NCBI GenBank assembly: GCA_024516155.1
Contig: JAJJXM010000002.1
Span: 1,054,001-1,118,000 of the forward strand
DNA length: 64,000 nt
From: Pyronema omphalodes
Taxonomy: Eukaryota; Ascomycota; Pezizomycetes; Pezizales; Pyronemataceae
Direction of reading: 5' to 3'
In this document: one piece after another, positions 48,570 through 60,356 of the stretch
Layout: each line of letters begins with the position of its first letter
How positions within the stretch are numbered: position 1 is the first letter of the stretch
Translations under genes and position numbers: made by a program
The notes under the pieces: generated by a model
What the model was told of the DNA's origin: nothing
The model's input: only the letters and a program-made list of their open reading frames with translations
The model's database searches: none

Positions 48570-49250
48570 CATATCAAAAGCTCTATTTCCAGCTCATCCC
48601 AGCTCATCTCAGCTCATCTCATCTCAGCTCAGCTCACTTCAGCTTCTAAAGTTGAATTTAAAGTTAAAAATCGATGACGACAAGGCGACTGGAGCTGAAA
48701 CTGAAGATGAAGATTGATAACGAATAAGAGCTTGATAATAATAAAAGCTCGATATGGTAAGCTTGACAACAGAAGCTCGATATGCTAGGCTTGATAATAG
48801 AAGCTTAGTAACAGGAGTTATTACTAATTAATGCATAAGATAAATTCTAAATTCTAAATTCTAAAAGTTAATATTAATATAATAAATAAGCAGCCTGTAT
48901 CAAAATTTTTGATACTTGAGTTTTTGATTCAAAAACTTAAAGGTTGATGTTGGGGGATTGATAATAGGAGCTTGATAATAAGAGCTTGATAATAATAGCT
49001 CAAGCTTAACAACAAACCCCCCATCCACAAACTTAAATCAACATCAGATTCAGAAGCCGAATCACCAGAACCTCCAAGCTAAAGTTGAAGACCGAAAACA
49101 AGAGCTCGGAAAATCAAACTTCACACCAGCAGCTGTTATCATAGGCTGGAGGTTGATATCGGAGGCTTAATAATAGGAGATTGATCACGGAAGCTTGAGA
49201 TCTGAAGTTGTTATATATTCCAATCTGTAGTCTCCAATCTCTAGTCGCAA
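48570..49250. repeat. degenerate GCTTGATAATA / AGCTCATC repeat field
   Basis: First come AGCTCATC-type units (48588-48640). Then a field of irregularly spaced AGAGCTTGATAATA, GAAGCTTGATAATA and GCTGAAGTTGA-like phrases runs to about 49210. Similar phrases (AAGCTTGATAGTAAGAGC) also precede the AACAAT array at 48300-48362, so the hexamer array seems to have grown inside this older repeat. Confidence 0.6.
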
Positions 49251-49292
49251 ATCTCCAAGCTTCAGGCTGCAAGCTGCAAGCTTTCATCATAA

Positions 49293-49310
49293 CCCCCCCC
49301 CCCCCCCCCC
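49293..49310. repeat. C18 homopolymer
   Basis: A pure C run after CATCATAA, one of several 15-25-nt C or G runs in the window. Confidence 0.95.
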
Positions 49311-49899
49311 ACCCTGTGAAAACTTCCACGGATCCTCTATACTCTGTAGCAAACGCAAGTGTCAGGTTCCAAATTCCGTGTTTAAATAAGGTTTTCATCG
49401 CCACTTCAATACCATCACCTTTAACACGATCCCCAGGGACAAGCAACGTCACCCAAAATCTCTGCATCCATCGCTATGCCCATCGCTATGCCCATCACTA
49501 TCACTATCACTATGCCTATCCAACTTTTATTCTCTCATATATTGGTACCATATAATTATAACTACAATTACAATTACAATTACAATTACAAATGTAAACA
49601 AATACCCACCAAGACTACAATTGACCAGCAATATTTTTTTTTTGGATGGTTATATATATATATACTTGCAAAAAAAGGGGGGTTTTAAAAATGTTTTTGA
49701 AATGTTTTTGCACGCGAGAAAGGTTTTCAGCGCCATGTAGACATTTTTTCACGCTGGAAGCGTGTAATATCGAAAGCGTTCTTTTGTGCAGACTCTTTGA
49801 GCGCTGAAAACACATTGCGGCATCTAAACATAGGCATACTTAGAGAACGCTATAACCCTATGGTACAAGAAAACGAGTGAGAGTGGTTTAGTTCAAACA

Positions 49900-50430
49900 C
49901 CTTCGTGGTTTAGCTAAACACCAAAAGTGTTTAGTTAAACACCAAAAGTGTTTAGTTAAACACCCTAAACACCAAAGTTGTTTAGTCTGATTTAAGGTGT
50001 TTAGCTAAACCACCCATCGTTGTTTGAAAGTGTTTAGTTAAACACCCCTAAACACCGAAGTTGTTTAGTGTGATTTACGGTGTTTAGCTAAACCACCTAG
50101 CGTTGTTTAGTTAAACAACTACCTTGATTTTTTTTTTCGTGGGGTTTATTTAAACACCCCTAGGGTGTTTAAATAAACACCTTCTTTTTCGCTTATTCTT
50201 TGGTGTTTATTTAAACACCCTAGGGGTGTTTAAGGATGTTTAAACAAACACCTCCTTTTTTGCTTATTCTTTGGTGTTTATTTAAACACCCTAGGGGTGT
50301 TTAGATAAACAACCAATTTGTGTTTAAGCATGTTTAAATAAACACCTTCTTTTTTACATATTCTTTGGGGTTTATTTAAACACCTTCTTCTTCGCTTATT
50401 CTTCGGGGTTTATTTGAACTATCCTCTGAT
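49900..50430. repeat. palindromic GTGTTTA/TAAACAC array
   Basis: Dense motifs in alternating orientation, for example GGTGTTTAGCTAAAC followed by CACC, GTGTTTAGTTAAACACC and GGTGTTTAAATAAACACC, which fold on themselves. A longer unit of about 85 bp appears twice at about 49940-50105. Confidence 0.8.
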
Positions 50431-51136
50431 GTTTAAATAAACATCTACAGTCCACTTCCTAGGGATGGCTTTTCCATGGTTCATATAAATCACCCTGCAG
50501 TGTTCTACTGAACATTCAGTTTTAAACTGTAGAGCTGTGTTCTGCTTATGTTTGTTGATGGAAGTGGATATGGCCTTAGTGCGCATCCCTTCCTTATGTT
50601 CTGTTCGTTCTGCCGTTGTTGTTCCTCATTCTTCATCCATATCATTCACTTGTTTCTCCACCTCCATCTTTCCCTCTTGTTTGACTGTAAGTTTTTCCTC
50701 ATGTCAAATGTTTGTCCCTCAACAGAATTTGCTAGTTCATACACCATACGCCACCGGAGGGAAAAAAGAGAGAGAGAGGGGGAATTGGGATATGAACTTC
50801 TAGATACTCGCTGAGTCAAGTACTGCAAACCAACCCCACAAACATCCACAATGCTAACCAGACAAACAGGATGCTCAGAAAACCTAAGTCTATTTATTGA
50901 AGCGAACCATGATTGCAGCATATGTAAGAGTCAATTACAAAAGGCACAAAGCGAATGGTACTACACAGAGAGGAGGAGCAGGAGTAGGAGGGGTGAGGAG
51001 GGAGGTGGGAGGTTCCTGTATTCGTAGATAGAAGACCTGGCAATAGCTAGAAACATGTTACATAATGAGCGAGTGGTTTAGTAATTAATTTAACACATTC
51101 AAAAAATATCTGAGGTGCTTGATCAAACCACTATTG

Positions 51137-51470
51137 TGCAAGGTGTTTGGAGGTGTTTGGAGGTGTTTAAAGGTGTTTAGTAGGTGTTTAATTCGGTGTT
51201 TAAAGGTGTTTAGTAGGTGTTTAATTCGGTGTTTAAAGGTGTTTAAAGGTGTTTAGATCGGTGTTTAAAGGTGTTTAGTAGGTGTTTAAAGGTGTTTAAA
51301 TCGGTGTTTAAATCGGTGTTTAAAGGTGTTTAGTAGGTGTTTAAAGAGGTGTTGAAAGGTGTTTAGTAGGTGTTTAAAGAGGTGTTTAGTAGGTGTTTAA
51401 AGAGGTGTTTAGTAGGTGTTTAAAGGTGTTTAGTAGGTGTTTAAAGAGGTGTTTAGTAAATGAATTTTGT
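51137..51470 (+). repeat. unidirectional GGTGTTTA array
   Basis: About 28 copies of GGTGTTTA with short spacers (AA, GTA, ATTC, AGA), all on the plus strand. This contrasts with the alternating block on the left. The final part (51470-51530) returns to mixed orientation. Confidence 0.85.
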
Positions 51471-52134
51471 GGGTGTTTGAATTAAACACCTTTTGTGGTT
51501 TAAAGTGTGGTTTGATTAAACACCTTTTTTTTGTACCACAGGGATAACACTTCGTAATTTTAGGTGTTTTGTAGCGCTATGTCCAATAATCCATTTTTGA
51601 ATTCAATACTGTATATACTGTCAAAATGGGTTTTCAACTGCTGCAAAATATATAATCGCATCTTTAGTGTTGACCAGGCGAAGATAAACGTAGAAGAAAA
51701 CAAATTGGCTCTGGTCTAGACGTGTAGTTTTTTACGGAAGCATTTGCATCATCACTCTTGGAGTACTACAACCGCTTTGCGCTATGTGAAAGTACCGTTC
51801 GAGAAAACGCTTTCAAAAATGATTCGGAAAACTCTTCCGATTGCAAAATGTTTGTGGCGGTAACAGTTTAAAGATGTCACATGTTTTGCAAAAAATAAAG
51901 CATTTTTCAGTGCATAATGTTTTGGAAAAACTAGGCATTACAAATGCTTAGACATTTTCAATTGCAATGCAGTATAGAAATGACTGAACATTTATCTTAT
52001 GAATACGCACTGAACCCGCCTTCTAACTCGTTTTGATGCTACCGCCCGAAAATGCCTTACCTTCAAAGATAACACGTTAGACCCGTCAGGTTACGCCTGT
52101 GAATGCGTTTTCAAAACCCCCCCTTTTTGGCAAG

Positions 52135-52565
52135 GGTATGTATGTAGATCTCAGTGTGCCATAGTGTGGAAGTGTGGAAGTATCGTGGTATCGTGGTATC
52201 GTAGTATCTGTATCATAGGATCGAAGTATCTAATCTGTATCATAGTATCCCATCTATCCCATCTATACCATATTACTACTATCTAGCAGCATGGTATATA
52301 CTCTCAAAATCTCTGTATGTATATAAACCGCTCAAAAAAAAGTTTTTTTTTTAAAAAAAAAACAATCTACATACGATAATTTTGAAATACTGAAATATTG
52401 AAATATCAAAACCCCATGAAACTTCCTCCCTTGATATGGATAGTAGTGTAATATAAGTAATCAATGGCTCGGCTCAGTGATACTAACCATATAGAGGCCG
52501 GTGATGGTATGCAGCTTCATAGAGCTCGACGATATTCTAGAGCTCCGTAGGTACAGTAACACTAA
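52135..52565. other. intergenic with TATCGTGG and GGTATC repeats
   Basis: Short repeats of GTATCGTG and ATCTATCCC occur at about 52180-52265, with a T/A run at 52336-52362. No gene is seen. Confidence 0.4.
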
Positions 52566-52661
52566 GGGTGCGTTTGCTTCTAACCGAAATCAAGGTTTTT
52601 AGCCTTTTTTACCTGTGAAAATAGACCAAAGACTTTGTTTTCGGTCGAACCAAACGCACCC
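52566..52661. mobile_element. 96-bp MITE, PIF/Harbinger (Tourist)-like
   Basis: The left end is GGGTGCGTTTGCTTC followed by TAACCGAAATCAAGG. The right end, reverse-complemented, is GGGTGCGTTTGGTTC followed by GACCGAAAACAAAG. These form inverted repeats of about 28 bp with few mismatches. A TAA triplet directly flanks both sides (52563-52565 and 52662-52664), matching the 3-bp TWA target duplication of PIF/Harbinger elements. There is no coding capacity, so movement would need a transposase elsewhere. Confidence 0.75.
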
Positions 52662-54028
52662 TAACATAAATACAAACCCTTTGGGAATTACTTCATGTAT
52701 TATCACGGTATAGTATCATGTTTGAGATAAACTGAGTTTGGCTGGGTTGTGTTGAACTGGGTTGTGTTGAAATGGGTTGTGTTGTACTGGGTTGTGTTAG
52801 CAGTTTGTATTAGGTTTGAACTTGATCGTGATGATGGATGTTTGCGGATCTATGTAGGAGACTCTATAGGAGTACAAGATAACAAAAGAGAAGTTAAGAT
52901 TTGGTTGGGTTTGATTTGATGGTTGACAATTAATAGTTGATGATTGATGTTGGTATGACGGAACGACGGGATGACGTTTTGGTGATACTGAGGTGTTTGA
53001 GATTGGGGATTTAAGTTCATGTTTCAGAAGTTTAAGTTTACGCCCTGCGCCTTGCGCCTTATGGCACTTAAGTACGATGCTACAATGATACCCGAACCTT
53101 AGTCTGTAGACTCTGAACTTTTTAGTTAGTTTAAGTTTTTAACCTTTGTTCTCAAACTTTAAATCATCTGAAACGGACATTCCTGGAACAAAAAACATTT
53201 CCCCGTAGCATAGACTTTTACATCCATGGAGAATTTCCCATAATTCTTTTCACATGAAGTAGCCGGAAGGACCTTACTTTTTTCCCCTGGTCTAATAGAG
53301 AATTATAGGAAGTCCTCTAATTTCCATACCCATCGGTGACCACTACTATCTCTTCCTATCTTCCTCATTCGCCTCCCACAAAAATGTCCGGATTCATAAC
53401 TAATACACGACCACTTCTTATCCAGATCGTATACCCGTCTTCCAATCCAGTCTCTTTCCCATCCCCATCCCATCCCGTTTCTCATTTATCCTTCATATAT
53501 CATTTTTAATATAGCAACCATTACCACGCAAGACAGTATAGTATATCATCTCAGGGTATAAAACCCTACACAATCATATCTCACGCATAAGATAATTGCC
53601 CTGTAGTATGTATGTATGTAAAACGTCTACAGATATTCTCCCAAGTATGTAATATAGAAGAAGAAAAAGAAGAAGGGGGAACGGGTGATACGGATGGTAT
53701 TTATATTTAAGGTTTAGTGACGGGTGACAGGGATGACAGGGATGACCCCACCTGCGCGCGTCATAGCTAGCTGCTGGAACACACCAGAAACATCAGCGCG
53801 AGCACGCGAAAAGTGTTAACGACGCCGACAACGACGCTGATACCGAAAGACCCCGGAGATTCACAGAGTTGTGGATATTGTAGCCACGTCATAACATACC
53901 GGTGCAAGCTGCCGCACTGCCGAAAAGCTTCGTCCTACAAGACGACATTCAGAATTCGGGATTCAGCATTCCCGCCGCCTTAGGACCACCCCCACCCCCG
54001 AAGACACCCCCACCCTCGAAGCAGCACC
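52662..54028. other. intergenic upstream of the SET/MYND gene
   Basis: An 18-bp unit (CTGGGTTGTGTTGAA-like) repeats about four times at 52739-52800. No gene is supported; the minus ORF at 53303-53485 lacks family features. The SET/MYND gene promoter should lie in 53600-54000. Confidence 0.4.
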
Positions 54029-55693
54029 ATGACCACGCACACCGGCCCCTCCCCCGTCTCCAACGGCACCGGCCTTTTCACCTCTATCACGCACGAAGCC
54101 GGCGTATCAATCCTCACCATCCCGCAACCGTTGATAACGATACCCGACGATGCTCACCTATCCGAGACGTGTAGCGGGTGTTTAGCCTGGAAACCCGCTA
54201 GTGATAAATCCTCCAAGAACGGGGTGAATAGTTATTATTCCTCCGGGAAGGAATTGTTGAATTGTACTGGGTGTAGAACGGTGAAATATTGTGACCAGGT
54301 AAGCTCGATTTTTTCTATTTTTTTATATGGGATACAATGGGGGATTTGAAGGAGGATTTGGATGGGATTTATTTTTGGGATTCAAGGGCTGATTGTTTTG
54401 GGAGATGAGAATCTAGGCTTGTCAACGTATGGATTGGAAATTGGTTCATAAGAAAGAATGTGGGATATTTTCGAAACTTGCACCGAGGGTTCTACCGGCT
54501 AGTGTTAGAGCGCTGGTAAGGCTGCTGTTGTTACAGCCGACTATGGATAAGGAGACTTGGAGGAAGGTGCAGGAGAGGGAAAGTCATTTTTTGGAGTTTT
54601 CGAATACCAGAAAATGGGGAGAGATATGCCTTATGGCGAAAGGAGCCAAGATGTACTCCGGCACTCAATTAGCGGAGGCAGAGGTGTTGAAATTATATTG
54701 CATGGTAAGCTGTTTTTTCTGTACCCTTTTGTTTTCTTGATCTATACCCACCAGTTATAGAGATTATAGCTAACGACCTCATGGGAATAGATGCTAGTCA
54801 ACACCCTCACCCTCACCACCCCAACTCTAGATCCCATAGGCCTCTGTTTCGACCCCCTAGCCGCAACCGCAAACCACTCCTGCTCTCCAAACGCCAGTAT
54901 AATCTTCTCTGGTCGGTCCTTACAATTCCGATCCCTCGAAAAGATCTCCAACGGCACTGAGATAACCATCCCCTACGTCGACACCACCTTCCCCACCAAA
55001 ACCCGTCAAGAAGAGCTCCGACTCCGCTGGTTTTTCAACTGCAACTGCCCCACATGTCAACAATCCCCCCGTGGAAAAACCGATCTCTATTCCTGCCCCT
55101 TCTGTTCCGGTAGCATACCAGACACCAGTCCACTACACTGCCCAACCTGCAACAAACCCCTCCCCAACCCTCCCCCAGAAACCACAGACCTTAAAACCCT
55201 TCATAAATCCGGCTACTACCCAATCCATCGACAACCACTACCCTTCCTGCACTCAGAACTAGTCCAGTCATTCCTAGCAGATGGAAACTTCCAGGAAGCT
55301 TTGAAACATCAGCTGTTGTTACATGTTTCGATTTATCCATTACTTTACAGCCAATCTTTTCATCCAATTCGAGTTTGTTCGGGATTTGTTCTGGCGGCGC
55401 TTTTGATGGAGGTGGTTAGAGACCCTGGAGAGGAATTGAAGAAAGTGCAGGTGGACTGGGGGAAGACGCTGTGGGCTTTGTTATTGGAGATTCAGCAAGG
55501 GGTTGGGAAGAGTCATGGCGAGACATCGGGGTTTGCGGCGATGGTGAAGGCGAAGATGGGGGAGGTTAGGGAGGAGCTTGTGAGGGGTGGGGTGGATTGG
55601 TTGAGGGGGGATGGAACGGTGGAGGGGTTGGAGAGGGAGTGGCCGAAGGTTGAGGAGGTTGTGGGGACGGTTTTGAGGGGGATGAAGGCGTAG
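54029..55693 (+). CDS. SET and MYND domain protein (SMYD-like)
   Basis: Exons 54029-54298, 54417-54704 and 54791-55693 join in phase 0 to 486 aa. The SET domain is split by a MYND zinc finger, as in SMYD proteins. Residues about 14-40 (TGLFTSITHEAG) are the N-terminal SET part. The MYND ligands are C48, C51, C79, C82, C88, C92, H101 and C105; the exon 1/2 junction gives YCDQACQRMDWKLVHKKEC. The loop after C51 is long, at 27 residues. NHSCSPNA at 214-221 is the SAM/catalytic SET motif, followed by ITIPYVD and a post-SET Cys cluster (C270, C272, C275). Two extra CPxC pairs follow. Probable lysine methyltransferase; the substrate is unknown. It is convergent with PEX12. A start further upstream is unlikely because the ATG lies just before the SET core. 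Confidence 0.88.
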
Positions 55694-56547
55694 GGTGAAG
55701 CCGTGATGGGGGAGGGGAGAGGGTGAGGGGGGAGGGGGGATTATGTAGTGAACAAATAGATAGTCGATTTTAAGAATCCTAGCTTGGAACAATACCCATT
55801 CCCAATCCCCATTCTATCCCACAAACCAAAATCCTTAATTTCCATCATCCCCCCCCCCCCCCCCCCCCCCCCGCCGCCGCGGTTTTTGTTACAGAAAAGG
55901 AAATAAAGGGGGGTTCAAAAGAATTATGTAACATGTAACATTATGGAAAGTGGTGTGTTATGCAATTATCTGTAATGCTACATTTCTCTGGAATGCTACA
56001 TTTCTCTGTAATGCTACATTTCTCTGTAATGCTCCAGTGCTCCAATGCTCCAATGCTACATTTCTTGCCGTTCTAATCATATATTATGCATTCAATGATC
56101 AATGATTAATGATCATACATCAATATGATCAATGGTATGCTATGTGGTACATAATACATACCTTTCCAAGCAAAAAATGGTTCAAAATTTCAAAAATTCC
56201 ACAAAAACAAAAAGCAAAAAGCAAAATGCAAAAAAAAAGAAAAGAAAAAGGACAAGAATTATGTCTATTTGGTATTGGTATCATAACTGCTTTATTATTC
56301 CATAACTATTGAGTGTCTTATTGCATAACCATAACTATAATTGCTTTCTTATCCTGACTGCTTTCTTATCCCATGACTACTTTCTTATCGCATGACTACT
56401 TTCTTATCCCATGACTACTTTCTTATTGCATAAATCCTGCTCTTTGATTAGTTCCTTTCTTTAGATTCTTTTTAACGAATACTTTACTTTGTCCAACTTC
56501 GTTCAACTTCGTCAAACTTCGTCGAACTTCGTCAAACTTTGTTAAAC
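55694..56547. other. convergent 3' region with repeats
   Basis: The 3' ends of the SET/MYND gene and PEX12 face each other here. It holds a C24 run (55849-55872), a unit of about 18 bp (TGCTACATTTCTCTGTAA) repeated at about 55975-56035, a 19-bp unit (GACTACTTTCTTATCCCAT) repeated at about 56335-56430, and CTTCGTCAAA decamers at about 56497-56540. Confidence 0.6.
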
Positions 56548-57832
56548 CTAAATCATCAACCTCCTCAACCCCTCCGTTCCACCAAGCAACCTAATCCCGG
56601 TAACGGGACATTTCCCCTTCCTCTCCTCGACCTCTTCCTCCCCACCATCCTGAACCCATCTAAACACACACGGATAACAAAAAACATAACCCGTCTGGGT
56701 AGCAGTGGGGTTAGTAATTTCCCTTTCACAGATAGGACAATATCCTGTATCCTCAGGTAATTTACAAATCCTCCTATCCTTGCCTACAAAAGCGTCTTCT
56801 TGCTCATCTTTTCCTGGCATTGGCGGTTTTAGGGCCGCGGGTGGTGGTAGTTCTATCGATGCGGCGGTTTTCGCTGATAACTGACGCGCGAAATCGGAGG
56901 CGTACCACCATTCTAGGAATTTTAGGAAGAAGATGGAGGTCGGGAGAAGAACTTTTAGGGAGTCGAGAAGTTTGGGGAGGATAATACGAGAGAGAAGGGA
57001 GGGTTGGAGAAGTGTGGATAGCGTGAAGCGCCGATTGGTTGATGGGGTTGAGGAGGGTTTCATGGCGGCTTCGAAGGCTCGCTGTTGGGTTGTGGGTTAG
57101 CATCGGTATTATGTTTTCAGTTTTAGGGATATAGAAGCGTAGAGAACTTACATGATCCGCCTCTGTCAATCTTCTCATTCTAACACCAATCAAAAAGTCA
57201 AAAGGACTATGATAAGGGGACTTATCAAAAAGATAAGCCAAATTAAACCCCAGGTTGGCAAAATAAAAAATCGCATTAACCGTTGGATAAACCGCTCTTA
57301 GAAATTTCTTTAACCAAAACGCAGCTTTTTCTTTCGGCGTAGCATTTTCTGCCAATTCATCATTCCTGAAACCTTGTCCTAATAAGTTCGCTGCTGCTCC
57401 TCCTGCGAAATTCTCATAGGCGTCATCTAATTTTCGCTTTAAATAAGGAATTCCAACTATCACAAACAAACTCTTGTAAATATCACTTTTCCTCATCTTT
57501 GTAGCATTCGCTACTAGGCCCGGTGCAAATCTGGTGGCTCGCGGTATCTTAACCGATACATCTCGCTCTCGTTTTAACCCGTAAAAGTTCTCTGTAAAAC
57601 TACCACCCCAACGCCGAAGATAATGCCGCTCGATCAAAAGCATAAGAAGCGCGTAGACTTCATCATAACGGTTTAGGATACGGATCAAGTATCTAGGGTG
57701 ACGTTGGGTAGCGAGTGCGAGGAGGTAACGTAAAGAAGGTTCCAGGAGATCGCGCAGTTGGGATTCGGATAGGAGCTCGAAGAGCGAGGGTTTGGATTCA
57801 TCCATGCCGGAGATATTTGACATGAACTCCAT
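56548..57832 (-). CDS. PEX12: peroxin-12, RING component of the peroxisomal import machinery
   Basis: Exon 1 is 57832-57152 and exon 2 is 57081-56548, with a 70-nt intron; together they encode 404 aa. The N-terminal half matches peroxin-12: SLFELLSESQLRDLLEPSLR, then LNRYDEVYALLMLLIERHYL, then a FYGLKR block, and hydrophobic segments typical of a peroxisomal multipass protein. The C-terminal finger has C342, C345, C362, C365 and C385, fewer ligands than a full RING, which is normal for Pex12. With Pex2 and Pex10 it forms the E3 complex that ubiquitinates the receptor Pex5 for recycling during matrix protein import. Two ATGs lie close together (residues 1 and 4), and the first is used here. 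Confidence 0.95.
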
Positions 57833-59057
57833 GGCTGTGGTTACGGTTACGGATGCGGTTTATTTTAATTTGCGTTGTGTATGTGGATTCTGAGTTGGGT
57901 TGCGAGTTGCGAGCTGTGTTGCTGCGTTGCTGTTCGTCCCAGGTGCTTCACGAGCTTTCTTTCAGCAGCGCGAGCTTCGGTCGCTTGATCGCTTGGTTGG
58001 CTTTCGTTCTTAAGGTAAAGGTAAACTCCACGCCGAATTCGTCGCGTGATTTATATATTCTCGGGATCTGAATTCGTTTAATCCCCCCGTGGTGTTGACG
58101 GGTGTTGATACGGGGATGACACGACGACGAGGGAGGTTTTTCGCGTGCTGCCTGCGTGCCTGCCTGTCCGTTGTTGCTGTAGTCGCTGTGGGTTGCTTAA
58201 GCCGAGGCCGAGGTTTGATCGCGGCGTTTGGTCACGGTGCTGGGAGAACCGACCAGGGTAGCTCAGCTTGTGGGGTGACTAAAATCACGCCGCGATGGGT
58301 ATCAGATTGATCTTGAATGTAGATATCTGAACGTATGTATCTGTATAGCAAGACATACGTACAGTAGTAATTGATTTTTGATTACTTTACAGTAAAAGAA
58401 ATAATTTGTATCGGGAACCTCCGCTTGGCCTTAAAGTATCCTGTCTACTTGTGACCACATACTCAGCACTCAGAAACACCATGGTGGCTTCTGAATTTCA
58501 TGGAGGCAACTCCTTTTTTCAACAATTCTTCTTTCCACTATATATTTCACAATTTCACAATTTCACAAATTTCGACACGTTCAATCTTCTCTGGAAAGTT
58601 CGAATTGGATTCATCATTCAATGCTCACCATCCATTCTATCAGCGTCCAAAAGAAGAAAAAAAAAGATCTTCGAAAAGTACATACAACTCCTCAAAATAT
58701 AACGAAAAATTAACTTAGATATCCTCTAACAAATGCATTAAGCAAATCCTTCACTGTACAAAAGCCAACCTATTTCAGCCAGATGAAGCAAAGGAAAAAA
58801 AAAATATACAAAAAAAGCCTATTTCCAGGTCTTCTTCCATTATCTATGATGAAAGATGAGAAAAAAAAATAGGTATTCCCGACAAACATAAATTCCCAAC
58901 CGGTGGTTATATGACGAAATGAAAATGGTCCTGAGGTCCCACGGTCCTAATATTTCCCCCAAGGTATATATATATATATATGAGATGGTATGGTATGGTA
59001 TGGTATGGTAGATATGTCGTCGTCACGTTTCATTAAAGATTATATCGGCTCATCTTT
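57833..59057. other. intergenic between PEX12 start and GT8 gene end
   Basis: No gene is supported. The PEX12 promoter should lie in 57833-58300. A TATA repeat is at 58967-58982 and GGTAT pentamers at 58986-59010. Small ORFs here lack any family signature. Confidence 0.45.
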
Positions 59058-60356
59058 TTAGGCGTAAACCGGTAGCTCCTTCTCCCAACCATGGTATGCC
59101 AACATTTCCCGGAAATATTGACCATACCATTCTAAAGGTTCCCATTCATTACATCCCTTGTGGCAGTGTTCGGCGGGATTCGGTTTGGGCTTGTGCATGG
59201 TGAAGTGGATGAGCACTGCTTCGTCCCAGAGTTGGTCCCATACTTCGCGGTGGTATTGGTACTATTGGTCGCGTCAGAAAATGGAATGGAATGGGAAGGA
59301 AATGTAGAAATAGAAAAAAAAAAAAAAAAAAAAACTTACCATCACCAAGTTATAATTGTACTTGTAGGGCAATCCAAAGTACCTAAACCGATAATACGCG
59401 TTCAAGAAAGCTTGATCGGCATCATTGGGCGAGTGGTAATGAGGATCCGACATCTTGGGTATCATATCATGGAAAGTTTCCATGCTAGGTCTGAACACGA
59501 TAACTCCCGAGTTGAAGCGATTGTCGACGAGAATATTCCACCAGACATCCGGAGCGGCAGCAAAGTCTCCAGGCATCTCCCAAAGTTCCGCCAAACTTCC
59601 CTTACAAACAACATCCGCATCAATAAACAGAATCTTCTCATACTCTGTCCAAGTCCATAGATGTAGCTTATTCAAGTTATGTCTGTGGTGAGCTCTAATC
59701 TTTCCATTGTCGACACCTTCGAAAGTCAGTTCCTCCGCGACGCGAACCTTCCAGCCAGCTTTTTCCAATCTCGTTTTATTCTCAGCAGTAACGGCATCGG
59801 CACCTTCATCGCGTACCAACAGCACCATTTCCGCATCCATAGCCTTCAAATCGTTATGTTTCTGGATCGAATAACCCAGCATCACCGCCATTGCGGTAAA
59901 CGACGCCGTTTGAACACTGCTGGTAATTGCATATTTCGGTTTCCGAGCGATTTTCAATTTTTCGGCGGGGGAGAAAAGATCCTTTAGTGAGGTATCGCTG
60001 ACGGTTGTCGGTCGTGATGATGAGGGTTGACTACCTAAGGGGTCATTGTCAGTACTGACTGTACAGGCATAACCGCGACTCCCGTCTTTCACCAAAACCC
60101 CATCGAGGCACCCCTCACAGACTTCCGAGGCCAATAAAGCTTCAAGCCGTGCACCGATTAGAATACCCCGAAGCCTGAAGCCGTTCTCCGCTCCGAGGAT
60201 CCCCCGACATAGCGCGCGTCCTACAACATTCCCGCGTCCATTACAAGCCACGGCCAGTCCGCGACAGAAAAAGGAGCACCCACCAAAAGCTGAATAAAGC
60301 CCACATACCACCAGTAGCATCACCAGAACACCAGCAAACATTCGTATCCGAGCCAT
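59058..60356 (-). CDS. glycosyltransferase family 8 protein, type II membrane
   Basis: Exon 1 is 60356-59340 and exon 2 is 59261-59058, with a 78-nt intron; together they encode 406 aa. Residues about 6-25 form a signal anchor, so the enzyme is probably a Golgi type II membrane protein with a lumenal catalytic domain from about residue 140. The GT8 DxD motif that binds Mn and the nucleotide sugar is ILFIDADVV (D246, D248). Also seen are an acceptor-side NSGV block (FNSGVIVFRPS) and a late HFTMHKPKP motif near residue 358, equivalent to the HxxGxxKPW metal-binding end. Fungal relatives are glycogenin- or Gnt1-like; the sugar and acceptor are not known. The stem region (30-100) is Cys- and Gly-rich and less conserved. 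Confidence 0.9.

Larger units (their letters stand above)
49665..52134. mobile_element. candidate 2.47-kb non-coding element with terminal inverted repeats
   Basis: The left end reads CTTGC, A8, G6, TTTTAAAAA (49665-49691). The reverse complement of the right end reads CTTGCC, A5, G7, TTTTGAAAA (52134-52108), so the ends form an imperfect inverted repeat of about 28 bp. Outside, ATAC on the left and GTAT on the right may extend it. The left flank is a TA run, and no longer target duplication is clear. Inside are two blocks of GGTGTTTA-type repeats (49900-50430 and 51137-51470) and a middle segment sharing similarity with 33.4 kb. No transposase-like ORF is seen, so mobility would need a partner in trans. 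Alternatively the ends are a chance or satellite-derived match. Confidence 0.5.

Noticed and set aside
48189..48572. Poly-Leu and Cys-Tyr repeat ORFs
   Set aside because: Products of the AACAAT hexamer array.
51137..51470. CRISPR or bacterial iteron array
   Set aside because: Spacers are 2-5 nt and low-complexity, and the surrounding genes are fungal.
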